Of a stretch of DNA of 64,000 nucleotides, positions 12,894-25,450 are shown one piece after another. Made by a program: the position numbers and the translations under genes. Origin of the DNA: Flectonema sp. DT1601 (lineage: Eukaryota > Euglenozoa > Diplonemea > Diplonemida > Diplonemidae); the NCBI GenBank assembly GCA_964019425.1, contig OZ025855.1, positions 124,001 through 188,000 of the forward strand, in the 5' to 3' direction. The notes under the pieces are model-generated. The model searched no databases. It saw only the letters and a program-made list of their open reading frames with translations, and was not told the DNA's origin. How positions within the stretch are numbered: position 1 is the first letter of the stretch; every line of letters begins with the position of its first letter.

Positions 12894-15755
12894 CCTCCTG
12901 TTTGAGGTACTCATAATACTTTTTAATATATCTCGGCAACGACTGCCGTCGTCTGCTGTGTTTCGTTATTTTCAATAAAATTTAAATTCCATGTAGATAG
13001 TGAGGGTGCTACCAGCGCCTACGACCCTAATCACCCTACTTCATTCCGGGAATTTTGTTACTCCTGGAAATTAGACGCGGATTTGAGACTGCCTAGCTTT
13101 GCGCAAAGCAGAATCCAATTTCTCTTTAAAAAAAAAGGAGGATTTCTTACCAACTTTACTGTTTTTTTTTTATATACTCTGTTGACAAAAAAAAATTTTT
13201 TTTAAAAAAAAAGTTATTCTTTTTTCAATGTAGAATACTGTTGTTGCGTTGACAAATTTTTTTTATTTTTATTATTTTTTATTTTTTTTACATTTCGTTT
13301 TTTTTTTTTTCGGTCAGACTTCTGATTATTTTTATTGTGTGTTGGGGGGATAAAGGAGCATAATCTCCTCAGAGAGAAAATCCTGCAGGGAAAAAAACAC
13401 GAGATTACTTGCTTACCAGTTTAAACAAATACTACCAGAATGTAAGTGTGGGGGGGGATGTATGTTCGTTTTTCTGAGGTCTTGCACACTGAAACTGTCA
13501 GCGGCAGAGAAGTACACGATTGCAAGAAGTCATGCATAATTCATGAGTACTATACACATAGTGAAACTTGAACCAATATCTGGTTAACAATCCGGGGAAA
13601 ATGCTGTTTTGCTTGAAATCTACACCTGCGCCGCAAGAACTAAAAATACATGCGCAAAAAAGGCACTAAGATGCAAAAAAAATAAATAAGTAACAAAACA
13701 AAAAAAAAAAAAGAAAAGAAAAGAAAAAATCAGTTTTAGTACGTAACCTCTAATGCATGTGGTTCTTTTGTAGTTTGTTTTGAATAAAACCACGTATTTT
13801 AGGTATTCGGTTGACGTGGTCTGCTGAGCTTCACTCGAAATCGGGGGTGTTTCCCCCGCAACACTGTCTATAGTGCTACGAAAGGTTCGTGCGCGCCACT
13901 CAGCAAGTCACACAACTGAAGAAACGTCTGATGTAAGGGTTATACGTGATATATTAATATTCCAATCGAATAAAAGAAAATAAAAACAGAACAGCACAAG
14001 GCGCAAGTACAACACATGACATTGTACTGGCCATCAGTGCAAGTCTTGTTTACCACGTCGAGAAGGAAAACATGAATAGAGAAACTGTGAGATAGTATTG
14101 ACTCAATAACAGTATTAGATATTAGGCAGCATAATTATTTACTTCAAAAGTTAAATCCCTGCTGGTGTAGTAGGTGACTCACACCAACTAAGGACGTAAT
14201 CCGTATTGCCGCTTCCGTGTTGACACGCGGATTGCTAGTTTAGCTTTGGCTGAGGGGTAGAAGGAGAGGAAGCTGTTTGACAATGCAAAAAAAAAGAGGG
14301 GCAAAGAACAAGAACAAATATAGATTGAAAAACAAGCTCGGAATTGAAAAATAATTCGGTCAGGGTGATAAAGAAAAGTGAAAGCTGCAATAAGGATCTT
14401 ACGCGTTGAATAGCACGTACACTTTTCGTTCTGAACAGCGCAGTTGTGTATGAAACATTCTGAACAACCAGTGCGGTATCATGAAGGGTTACGTACTCAA
14501 CGCGGAGGACAGCACGGCCAACACAACATAGCATCCTGTTCAGCAAATAAAAAGAAACGAGTTTGACAGCCGAATAAGAATGCACCCTGACGCACCTTAA
14601 ACAGAAGGCACCGATGCAGATGACTATTGCAAAAGAAGAAAAAAAAGGGAAAAAAGCAAGATGGCCTGCAAGTGGTATCAAAAAGACTATGTTATTTTAT
14701 TTTTATTGTTTTTTGAAGGTGGTTTGCCTGCAAATTACAGGGAGGGTTACAACTATTATTCCCCCATAGTTTTCAACCTTGAGCCCCTACATCTTCAATT
14801 TCTTGTATGACGAACATATGTACATAATTATAAAGATATCAGATTCCCGTACACTCCAACCTTCGCCGTGTCCAGTGCGTCACAAGTGTTTACAGAGATA
14901 TAAGAAAATAAGTAGCTTTTAAAAAAGAAAGCAGAATAACTGCTTCATCGCATTGGATAAGAAGACGATATATATTATTTTTTGAACAACAAAAAAAAAA
15001 AAAAGAGGGGGGGAAAAAAGAAATGACAAGTATTTAAAAAGAAGAAAAATAAAATAAAAAAGGGCAAAGCAGTAATCCATATGATTGTATATTCTTAGAC
15101 CATTCGATAACCGAACTGGGACAAGCAACACCATGATAAGCTGAGTACATCCAAGAAAATTAGAACAGAATTAGAACTTGAATGCCGCCATAAGAAGTGA
15201 CCATAAATCAAGTAATTCATTGAAAACTAGGGAGGTTATTATTTTTTTTTTTTATTTTTTTTTTCTTCCAGAGAAGAAAATCGTGGTCGACAGGACTTCG
15301 ACACTGGGGGGGTAATCAGCATACAAAGAATAATTTCTTTTCCGTTCAAAAATACTTGGCAATACACATTTCGCTTTACTTTGCACCGTAAAATGAGAGA
15401 GAGAGAGACCACAGACCAAATGATTGGCTGCAGGAAGTTAAGAAAGTATCTTTAAAATTCATATTACGTAATCCTTCAGAAAATGGGATTTTTCGCTTAC
15501 GAGAGCAGCAGTCTTTCAAAGATAAAAATGAAAAAGACTTTGACTTGATGATTCCACATCGGCTGTGCAACAATGACTTTGGTTAGACATATTTAGTTGT
15601 TTGACGTAGTACAGGACGAAACCACGCGAAAGGACTTTTCTGCCATCATCGCAGGCTGCTGATAGCTTGGAAAAGTGGGCTCATCACGGTAAGTTTTTAA
15701 ACACCTTTTTTTCTTGTTTTTTTGTTTTTTTTTGTGAAAATCTTTTGATTAGGGG

Positions 15756-15786
<31 letters not shown>

Positions 15787-15812
15787 AGGAAAAAAAAAAA
15801 AAAAAAAAAAAA
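15756..15812. repeat. twin A runs (A30-CAGG-A23)
   Basis: Two long A runs are split by only CAGG. The form could be a duplicated run or one tract interrupted by substitution. Confidence 0.8.
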
Positions 15813-16430
15813 TGACGACTGACGTCATCAACAGATGGAATACACGCAAAAATCAAGCCAATTGATTTTGACTATATTTTTTATTTTAGCGCAGTGAGAA
15901 AATAACATATTCGAGCAACAGAAAAGGTAACTTCTAGAATATCACACAGCAACATAAATCCATCTTTAAAAATGTTTTTTGTTTTTTGTTTTTTTTTTTT
16001 TGTTTTGTTATTTTTTAAAAAAAAAAATTGCAAATGCATTAGCCCCCAGGTAGTCACTCAAATAACAATAATCAAAACTAATAAAATATCACGCCTGACT
16101 TGATCTGTCAAGACGGTATTATGAAGTTTCAAGCTCAGATAAAAACTGAACTCGAAAAGCGTAAATCATAGTTGTAATTAAGGAATGAGGCTTAACTAGA
16201 TAACAAGATAAGGCTTCAAATAATTAACCTGTGCAAGGAAGGGGAAGCATTTGCGTTAAGTAGGAAGAATTGAGAGGTGTCTTTTTTTTCTTTTTTTTTT
16301 TTTTTTCTAGGTGCCTGAAGAATACAAGATTCGGAAAGAAGAAAAAAAAAAAAAAATTCTAGAAAAGAAAATAATTATCAAAGGGGTTTTTTTTTTGCAA
16401 GTAGAACATAGACGTTACCTGGGAAGACAA

Positions 16431-16463
<33 letters not shown>

Positions 16464-18880
16464 GCCAATCAACTTTTCGACGCGCTCAGCACGATTGCTG
16501 GGGCAAAAAGTAAACAGCTAATTTTTTTAAATTCATTTGCGATCACTGGCATACGACGTCAAACTGTCAGTGTAGATTGGTACCCAAAGTAAAGATTAGC
16601 GGGAGAAAGAAAGTAAAAAAAGAATATCCCACTTCAGGAAAGACTATAATACTAGTAATTATAAACGGTTTACCCTGATATAACATAAATTATCAAATTG
16701 ACAGACTTTAACGTAAAAAAAAAAAAGAGAATAAAAAATGGAACATCACTTTGTACTGTAAGTAAGCAGTCTTTTTACTCATTCACACAATTTTGTAAGG
16801 AGGTGACTACTTACGCAGTTAGCGCAGCCAGTCTTATTTTGCATGGAAAAGAAAAAAAGAGAAAAAAAAAAAGAAAAAAAACTAAATGATTGTGCCAACA
16901 ACTGCAAGAATAATATAATTTAGTTTTCTAAAGAGAACTGAGAAGTGAGATGATCTGGTGAAAAACTTGCGACGATTCAATGGAAGAGAAAAAAAGGAAA
17001 AAAAAACAGCGTGAAAATGCACACCCTGACCAGCATAGGTAATCCTCATCAAAATGCCATCCAAGGCACAGATATGCGTGACTGAACACATAAAAAACTG
17101 ATGCAAGAATAACCTCACTGGGAAAGAACCTACTACTTAGAATGCTATTCCTTCATTGGTTCGAATAAGGCAGCGTTCTCTCGGCAGGCTCCTCAATACG
17201 TCATCCACTGCAGAAAGGTGCCTTAGTCTCAAACAATCAAGGATAATAATCAAATAGATAATTAAATTAAAAAAATAATTGCTAAAAGAATTGCTTTGTT
17301 TTCAAAAATTATGGTTACTACACGGTGCCCGTGCTTGTTTTTGCGCATGGACACCGAGGTATTTGTTTTACATTTTCTTATAGAATGAATTTTTTTTTTT
17401 TTTTTTTTTTATTAAAATGAAGAGGTTTGAGGGAGAGAAAAAAAAAAAAGAAGTCGTTACGTGGAAGTACGTACAGGGAATCGAGAGAGGTTCAAGGTAA
17501 TTACTTTGGGCATAACAAGAAAAATAGGTCGCCTGTGACAAAACTACCAAAAAAAAAAAAAAAAAAAAGAATTGCAACCTTGAATGTAAGGTGCCGCATT
17601 CTGTATTCATCTTATCTTGCGATTGATGATAACGCTATATAAGCATGAGGAGGTCATGCTTATTTTACATTCATCCAATATCATAACGTACTACTTTGTG
17701 AGTTTAAATTACAGAAGATACATTCCACCAGACACGTTCCAAATAAGGTTTTGAGACAACAAAGAAAAAAAACACTCCTGGCTCCCCTTGAGTTGTTCCT
17801 TGCTTTCGTTATTCTGTTTGTTAATTTGCTGTTTCTCCTGTTCGAATGAAAAAAAAAAAAAAGGAGCTAATAACTCCCAGCGGAGAGAGAATAATGATCA
17901 CCTTTGGAAATGCGTAGCAGCAACCCGTAATAAAGATTGGCTGAAAGATTAGCCATTTGGATTAAAAAAGGATACTATTCTGTTTGCCGTTCATACCTTG
18001 ATTTTTAGAGACTCACCAGTTTGCAAAGTCCAGAACTGACTGCGGGTCCGAGTTTCCAATCGCGAGATGTTTTTATAGTTTCGGCTGGAAGGATCGACCC
18101 CCAACTGTCTACCTTGCCATACCACGAAACAAAAATTACAACCCCGTAACAGGACTGGGCCGGCCACAATCAGTTTTAGGTTTAACCTGCGCGGACTAGT
18201 TTTAGTGAGAACGGCAAAATTGCTTGGTGGCAAAAACAAAACAAACCAAAAGGTGAGAAGGCTATAAGACGTAATCTGCAGAAGGAAAAAGGCAGCGAGT
18301 AAGGAACAGTACGAGATTAAGCGATTCTTTCTGAAACCTGCAGCAAAACAAGTGATTTAGACAGATTACGGATGGGGGAAAAAAAAAAACAGTTAACCTC
18401 AACTGAACAAAACTGCTGCGTTGCCGCGATTATCACTGGAACCAAGAAATAATTCTCAGGTAACAAACAAACAATTAGAAGGGGAAAGAAAAATAGAAAA
18501 AAATGATTTTAAGTTTTTTTTTTTTCATTTTTTCTTACAAGCATAGTTGCAAGACACAGTCCATAGAAATTCCAAAGAAAACTGAATGCGGACGATAAAT
18601 TTTAATATATTTTTGTTATATTCTATTCAAGGCAATTATGAAGGACAAAGGCTTAAAGCGTGTGCTTCGCCTGTAAGACATAAAGAAATGAGCTTTATAA
18701 TTTTTTTTTTTTTTTTTTTTGAAAAAATATTTTTTCAGTGATAATTCCCAGTATTGGTCAAATGAGTTTATTCAATGAAAATATTTATTCTCTCAAAATA
18801 AAAAAAAAAAAAAAAGATAATTTCAAAATCCCTTTCAAATCGTTTTGTACGTTACGGGATGGTATAGTATAAGATAAGAA

Positions 18881-18916
<36 letters not shown>

Positions 18917-19727
18917 GAGACTTTTTTTTTGTTGGGAATTATTAAACCCCGTCAAAGATAAGATTTTTTTTATATTATGTATCATGTATGTACTGCTCCC
19001 ATTTATTCGAAGTTAAAGTGCTAAAAAAAAAAAAAAAAAAAAAACACACGCTTTTTGGATTTTTCAAATGTGATTTCATAGCCTTCGATCCGTGCTAACG
19101 TTTCGAATAGGGAAGGAAGTGCGCGAGGTATCACAACCTTTGCGAAACAGTATCGTTGCGAGTTACCAGACGATAAACCAACTCCGAACCGTATCGTAAT
19201 AGACGACGCAACTTTAAAAAAAATAATAATAAAATTTTTAAAAAAAATGTATTGTTTGACGAACAAGAGTAGATGCCATTATTTCAAACAACAACTTGAA
19301 CAAAGAAAGGACAAAAGGCCACTCTCACACGCTACAACGACGCACACAGGAAAACGAGAACTCGCTATGTCCTCCAACCCGTGTAGAAGCCGCTGAAATA
19401 GCAGGTAAAGCAACAGAAGAATAAATAAACAATCTGGTTTTTTTTCGCCTCATCCCAAGGCATAATGAGCTATTGAGAGTGAGATTTTTCTCACGATATT
19501 CAGTTGGGTAACTTTGTACTATTTATCAATGTGTACAAAGAACCTGAATAAATTATCTCCTATGATGTATTAAAAAAAACTTAACATCGGGTTGTGTACA
19601 ACCCATTAATTTTTTTCGTTTTTCATTTTTTTTTTTATTTTTTTTTTGCTGCAACAAAAGAATCAAAACATACAACAAAAAAAAAAAAAAAAAAACCTTC
19701 CCAAGCATGTATCGTATCGCAACGACG

Positions 19728-19762
<35 letters not shown>

Positions 19763-21637
19763 CCTGATGTTGTTAGTAATAAGATGTATGATGGAAATAA
19801 TAAAATATTCCCCTCACTGATGTTAATTAAAACGAAATACCTACAAATCTATCAATTGAATGACCCTGCTGATGGTTGGAATTTTTGTATAAACCTTTTT
19901 TTTATTATTTTTTAATGACTTTTTCAAAGAAAATAATCTTTTCTTTTCTTTTTTTTTTTTTTTCTTAATTCAATTAGTAAGGCAAATGACCTTTTTTTTT
20001 TTTTTTTTTTTTTTGGAAACAAAAAAAAAATATTTTCACGAGTTTGAGTTGACCGTGACAATACTAACTACTTAGTAAATAATATTAAAGAGAGCTAACA
20101 GAACAGTAAATTTTTTTTTTATTTTTTTTTTTTTTTAAAGGACGAACTCACATCTTTTACAAAAAACAAAGGGAAAGGTACGAAACACAGCCCCTCTATA
20201 GTTTTTTTTTTTCCGTGCTAACAAGCTGGTCCGTAATACAAACAATAACACAATGCGAGACCAACACAGAGTGTTCTTTTTAACAACATACTAAACCGTT
20301 CTTTACAGCATATTATTATTATTTAAAAATATGAAAAAAGAAATAATGAAAAAAGAAAGGGGAATAAAAAAAAAAAAAAAAAGTAAGTTCGTTCAATCAA
20401 AGGAAAGGAGGGCATCCGAATTTATATATATAAAATTATCAATATTAAAAAGAAAAAGTGAATATAAAGAACCAAAATAAATGGAAAGACGATCGAGCTC
20501 ATAACCGCGACTGTACTGTCGACGTGGTTTCTTTAAAGAGCCACACAAAAAAAGAAGAAAATAAAAAATAGCAAACAGATAAACCTCTGCTTCCATGGCG
20601 AAGTTGTGGCAATGTCGGATTTAAAAAAAATATTTTGAGTTAGTGGTTCCAAGTGCAACCACAATTTTCAGCGATAACGAACGAATAATATTTAAAAAAA
20701 AAAAAAAAGGGGGTTCGGCCAAACCGGGAGGGGGGGAAAAAAAAATACGACGGTCGCCGAATGCAGCATTCGATTTGCTAAATAGAAAACTGATATTCCG
20801 ATGCAAGCTTCAGTAACTTCGTGCAGACATCATGCTGCTACCGCAATTATGAATAACACAATTGTTCAACTCAGCAGATGAGTTGTCGAACCACGACTCG
20901 CAATAACTCAATGAAAAAAAAAAAAAAATGAAAAAATGAAAAAAATGTGCGAATGTTTCGGTTAAATACTGTCGCAAAAAAGATATGAGCGACAATTTTT
21001 TTTTTTTTTTTTTTTTTAAATATTTACTACCGTTTTTAGAACAAAAAAAATCAAAGTCAAAATAAAGAGAGAATCCTTTTTTTTTTTTTCTTTTTTTTTT
21101 TCAACAGCTAATCCCCCAAGTCTGAGACTGAGAGGTTTGGGATCAAAAAAAAAAAAAGAATTAAAAAGAAACAAACAACTGCAATCTTTCTTTTTATGCA
21201 AAGAAAATGAGTAGTTAACAATCAGACAAAAAAAAAAAAAAAAAATTAATATAATAACCATTTAAAACCAGTACTGTATCTTAGGTTATGGCACAAAACG
21301 TTAATTTATATCTGTTTTTTTTTGTCGAAAATGGGGGGACGGGGCAACAATTAAACTGGCAAGCAACAAATCTCGTGTTCTCGTGTTCACGCAGGTGGTG
21401 GTTTTCTATTTTTCTTTCGTTCTGTGGTTTTGTTTCTTTTTGAGAAAAGGGAAGAGAGCGGCTTAGTCAAGTTGGAAGTCCTTAACATAACTTCCTTTAT
21501 TATATTTTTAATTGATCAATATAGCACTTCTTTTTATTTTAAAAAGAAAAAAAAAAAAAGAAAAACCTACAAACATATCTACCCTTTTTCAGACACCCCG
21601 GTAGCGTTCCCGAGTCTGCTGTAAAGGATTTAACGTT

Positions 21638-21675
21638 TTTCGTGAAGCGCCTTCACGAAACCTGCGAACAGCAGG
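21638..21675. other. tandem perfect hairpins
   Basis: The stem at 21638-21647 / 21651-21660 is a perfect 10-bp match around a 3-nt CGC loop. It is followed with no gap by a second perfect stem, 21661-21665 / 21671-21675 (5 bp, 5-nt loop). The flanks are AT-rich. It could be a structured RNA, a terminator-like element or the end of a small mobile element; nothing in the sequence decides this. Confidence 0.65.
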
Positions 21676-22120
21676 TACAACAAAAAAACAACCAAAAAAA
21701 AAAAAAAAACAACTGAGAACTAAAAAAAAGTAAATAAATAAATAATAAAAATAAATCATCGATTCGTCTCAGAGATTCTGCTAGGGAACAAAAAATAAAT
21801 GAGGGGGGGAAGAAAAAAAAAAAAAAAAAAAAAAAAAAATGACTTGCTGATTCCCAAAAGCTTTGGGGTTTTTCTTTTTATTACTTCCCATATATTCCCC
21901 CCTTACGATGAGTGTATGCATATTTCGAGTTGAATACTACAACGCGGTACCACACATTGGGAAAGAAATTATTAAAGGAAGCAAAAGATTGAGAAACATC
22001 ACAACAAGCACAGACGAATAAAAAAAAGAAAGTCACAAGGGGTGCAAAAGCGATCGCCCGTATTCTTCACGGGGGAAGGCAAGAACAGTTCGTTAGAAGT
22101 TGTCTTTAGAGCCGTAACGG

Positions 22121-22154
<34 letters not shown>

Positions 22155-22950
22155 CTTACTGTGAATGTCACAAAGAAGAATAGAATTACTTAAAAATTAC
22201 AAAAAAAAAAAAAAAAAAAACGACAAAAACGCTAATTTGGCGGGAAATAATGTTCTTCATTTTTTCCCCCCCTCCTAATGTTTTTTTTTTTTTTTTTTTT
22301 CTATTCTTAAAATTTTACTCTATTGTTGTTTCATCTTTTAATGTTTCAAAAAAAAAAAAATAATAATAAAAATAGACAACTAAAGCTCCTTGCACGGGAA
22401 CAATAGCAAACGCGAAAGAATCTGGAGTATCGTCTCCGCGGTAGAAAAAAAGAATGAAATCTACTGGAAAACCCCCTCCACATTATTATTATTATTTCTC
22501 ATTTTTTTTTTTTTTTTTGTTTTTTTTAATTCCTCCTTTCTACACAACTATTCTAAAGTAGCTCATGCACCGAGCCTGACTGCCCTCAAAGCATACGAGT
22601 CCGTCTACGATAGAGAACAAGACAATACTTTAAGAGATCGAATAAGGGGTGGAAAAAAAAAAAAGAGAAAAAAAAAGTAGTTTCATAGGCTGTTGGTTGA
22701 AGTCAGGAAAGCTCGATATATTTTGCCCAAAAAAACTGAATTACAAAAAAAAAAAAAAAAGTGGCTTTGTCTTTTTTTTTTTTTTTTAATTTTTTTTTCC
22801 CTTCAAGAAACGATTACACAGGAAATAGTAACCTATAAAAAAAAAAAAAAAAAAAATAAACCAAGAATAAAAAAAAAACATGAAATTGAAGAAGGAAAAA
22901 AAAAAAGAACGGGAAAAAAAAAAAAGCCAACAGAAGAACTCCACTAAAAA

Positions 22951-24156
22951 CTAATGAAGGGAAGGTGCTAGATTGCGCTGGCGAATCGGAACGTGCAATA
23001 GGACAGCTTCACCAAACTGATTAACCCTGTCATGAAGAGACTGCTTGTGAGCATGAACGTGTAGATGCTGACAGTTTGAATCAGTGCATTGATTCTGGGG
23101 AAATGCCTGACATCTTTGAGTGTCAGCAGGTGCTCTCCACTGCTCTTGACAGGTACGGCACCGCAGCATAATTTCACCCCTCTTAATACGAACATTGTCC
23201 CACTCGTTGTGATCACATGGTCTAACGTCAGTGACTCTACGCTGCTTTATAACTTGTTTGGTACTCTCTTCACTACCTCTTCTTGAATCAGAAGTACTTC
23301 CAGAGAATCTTCTCAAATCAGCTTCAGTCACACCAGTCTGAGTGAAGTCACCTTGTCTAGCTGCAGCATCCTCAGCTTCAGGTAGCAATGGAGGTGCAGA
23401 GCAAACAGAACCATTATCATCTCTGTCATCGATTACCATACTCAGAGTGAACGCTTCCTCCAACAGGGGACTTGGAGCTCTGATACTCATCGTCGCTATT
23501 TTGTTATTCCCGTTAAAAGTCGCAGTTACAACATCAGTTCCCGCGTAAGGGTTTTGAGCTTCACGCGTAACCCCCTCTACTAACAAGTGAAAGAACACAA
23601 TTCCCTTGTCAGCAACTGCGATGTCAGAGACTTCAAGACGTGTCATTGGAGAGAATGAAGCGTGGAGTATAGAGAAGTATTTAATACACTCTGATAGCCC
23701 TCTATAAGTTCCTGAATACGGAACAGGACTGGATCTACTTAGAGAAGGCTGAGTGATGATCGCGGACTCAGAGAAGTACTTTGAAAGGTTAGATGGAATT
23801 CCTTTACTCAATTCCATGAAGAGATGTCGAATTACCATTTTGAGCTCAACTGTATTGACAGACATTGGTCTCGGGGATGGTAATGAAGGAACACTGGGAA
23901 CACATTCCAACCCCGATCCCCTCCTTGCAGGCTGCATCGGAGGCAACGAGTGTACAACAGGAACCTGAGGAATACCATTTCTGTGATGATGTGGACTGGT
24001 AATTGTTTGTCCCTGTTGAATAGTTGCCTGCTGTTGGATATTCATCATGGTCATTGGCACTAATACCTGCATATTCTGACCAGCCGATCCCTGGATCTGC
24101 TGTGGCTGGATTGCCCCGTGAGGCTGTGCTACCGAATTAATAATAAAACCAGCCAT
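22951..24156 (-). CDS. NTF2-like domain plus CCCH zinc-finger protein
   Basis: This 401-residue, single-exon gene is the last of the minus-strand array. The N-terminus (about 1-75) is rich in Gln and Pro. Residues about 100-250 look like an NTF2/SnoaL-type cone fold, by the pattern of helices and strands. The C-terminal part (about 313-385) is a metal-binding module: CDHNEWDNVR, then LRCRTC, then C-x7-C-x4-C-x3-H close to the RNA-binding CCCH spacing, ending in a conserved-looking NQFGE. The domain set suggests an RNA-associated regulator in nucleus or cytoplasm; this is inference. The start is supported by a pyrimidine-rich tract ending in CTCAG at 24171-24173, which leaves 14 nt before the ATG. 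The stop is TAG. I am confident that it is coding, moderately confident of the domains and unsure of the role. Confidence 0.85.
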   Translation of the reverse strand: MAGFIINSVAQPHGAIQPQQIQGSAGQNMQVLVPMTMMNIQQQATIQQGQTITSPHHHRNGIPQVPVVHSLPPMQPARRGSGLECVPSVPSLPSPRPMSVNTVELKMVIRHLFMELSKGIPSNLSKYFSESAIITQPSLSRSSPVPYSGTYRGLSECIKYFSILHASFSPMTRLEVSDIAVADKGIVFFHLLVEGVTREAQNPYAGTDVVTATFNGNNKIATMSIRAPSPLLEEAFTLSMVIDDRDDNGSVCSAPPLLPEAEDAAARQGDFTQTGVTEADLRRFSGSTSDSRRGSEESTKQVIKQRRVTDVRPCDHNEWDNVRIKRGEIMLRCRTCQEQWRAPADTQRCQAFPQNQCTDSNCQHLHVHAHKQSLHDRVNQFGEAVLLHVPIRQRNLAPSLH

Positions 24157-24170
24157 TCTGTTATATATTT

Positions 24171-25093
24171 CTGAGGAGGAGGAGGAAAATAAAACTTAAA
24201 AAAAAACACACAACACAAGTTCTTTTTTTTTTGGGTTTTATTCATCAATTGTATCGGCTTTCAATTTGTCACAAACATAAATACCTTTTGTAAAAAAAAA
24301 AAAAGTTTTTGTTAATTAAAATATTATATACGAACTCTCAAATATTAACTTCTTCTTTTCTACGGCTGATGCACTAAGAAAAACGGGTTGGGGGGGGAGA
24401 ACGTTGAACGCTCTCCAGTAGAATTGGGAAAATAAAAAGTCCGAAAGGTTCTCATACGGTGGGTGGGGCAGGTATCCAGACAGTGCGGTAAAAGTAAAAA
24501 CCTCTAGCGGAAAGTGTGGTGATAACCTGGTGCCGGCCCGAGCTAGGTACGTTGGTACGGAATAACCAGACGGGGAATGCCAACAGCGAGTACAGTGGGA
24601 GGGGCAGGTGTTTGGTGCGCAGGAGCAGTATGTTGTTCAGGCTCCACTTTTGGGAAAAAAATAAAAGAAAAAATATCAATTCACATCCAAACACCTGGCC
24701 GGCCCGAGATAGATGAGGAGGTACAATCGCTTTAGCGGGGGAATCATTCTTAGTATTCCAACAAACAAAGTGATGAAAAACGAAAAACCAAACATAATTA
24801 TTTCTTTTTTATTTCATTATTTTTTTTTTTCTTTCTTTCTATTTCCTAAAACAAGAAGCAATGACTACATTCATATAGTTGCGAGTTTGCCTTGTGTATA
24901 ATCCATTCTACTTACTTCTTTGTTTTCATTCTGTCGGATCCACTCGGATCACCAATTGACAATTAGTGGGTTTTAGCTGGTTTTTTTTTGTTCCTGTTGG
25001 GAAGTTCATGGTGTTGTACTTGTTTTTTTTTTTTTTTGTTTTTTTTTGTCGGACTACCAGGCATTCGGGAATGCCAAAGAAAAGGTGGGGAAC
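24171..25093. other. spacer with a duplicated GC-rich element
   Basis: This 0.9-kb spacer lies between two minus-strand genes. Two short blocks each occur twice in the same order: GTGGGxGGGGCAGGT at 24459-24473 and 24595-24609, and CCTGG(TG)CCGGCCCGAG at 24526-24542 and 24694-24708. They are strikingly GC-rich for this window. The second copy contains the 8-bp palindrome GGCCGGCC. Open frames across it on both strands do not keep the two copies in one frame, so it does not look coding. Confidence 0.6.
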
Positions 25094-25450
25094 TTATGAG
25101 CGGGTTGGGCGAGTTGCGAGAATACGTCTAAATGCGGCTGTTGCCCAATCGTCTCCAGTTGTATTTCTAACTTCTTCAGGGATTGATGCATAGATGTCTT
25201 CCTTTTCTTCTTCAATGCTCCAATCATCGTCTTGCTCATCGATGTCATACTTCAGAGTTTCCTCCTCAGACATGACTACCGAGCTCGCATCATCATCCTC
25301 ACTCGCTACACTACTCGGACTGCTCTCAAACTTTAGTGAAGCCTTCAACAACATCGCCTTCTCAATAGTAGCCAATACAGATGATGGGCTCAAAAAGAAA
25401 ACCGCGTTCACCTCCTGTCTGTCAATTGATGAGATCGGACCAGCAACCAT
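25094..25450 (-). CDS. small acidic protein, function unknown
   Basis: The frame encodes 118 residues. The N-terminal half is mildly hydrophobic (MVAGPISSIDRQEV...); residues about 55-95 are strongly acidic and Ser-rich, and the tail is basic. I recognise no family. The ATG at 25450 is chosen because CCCTTTCAG ends at 25479, leaving a 28-nt leader like those of its neighbours. The exon would also splice in frame onto the end of the upstream fucosyltransferase (donor at 25922), so a fused product cannot be ruled out. The acidic stretch and coherent codon content argue for a real gene. The stop is TAA. Confidence 0.55.
   Translation of the reverse strand: MVAGPISSIDRQEVNAVFFLSPSSVLATIEKAMLLKASLKFESSPSSVASEDDDASSVVMSEEETLKYDIDEQDDDWSIEEEKEDIYASIPEEVRNTTGDDWATAAFRRILATRPTRS

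Larger units (their letters stand above)
8001..15240. other. gene-free, homopolymer-rich DNA (middle part)
   Basis: No supported gene. Homopolymers are somewhat sparser than to the left, but T24 at 10558-10581, A26 at 10880-10905 and T23 at 11901-11923 stand out, as does an A9-T8-A9 self-complementary block at about 13187-13212. The two longest open frames (minus 9181-9603 and minus 14235-14681) look like chance: hydrophobic, biased and with no recognisable domain. Hairpins at 10832, 11719 and 12872 are listed separately. Confidence 0.65.
15241..22950. other. gene-free, homopolymer-rich DNA (right part)
   Basis: No supported gene. Long runs include A30 at 15756-15785, A23 at 15790-15812, A30 at 16432-16461, T29 at 18888-18916, A22 at 19023-19044, T30 at 19733-19762, A27 at 21813-21839 and A30 at 22121-22150. 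Runs become densest just beyond the 3' end of the minus-strand gene array, between 22,640 and 22,930. The hairpin pair at 21638 is listed separately. Confidence 0.65.

Noticed and set aside
14235-14681. Minus-strand open frame of 148 codons
   Set aside because: Hydrophobic and compositionally odd, no recognisable domain, no acceptor before the ATG; likely chance in a stretch with few homopolymers.
18100-18150. tRNA-like B-box (GGTCGATCC on the minus strand)
   Set aside because: No T-stem pairing, no anticodon arm and no acceptor stem could be drawn around it.
24452-24716. Overlapping frames on both strands over the duplicated GC-rich blocks
   Set aside because: The two copies of each block fall in different frames, so the duplication is not being kept as protein.
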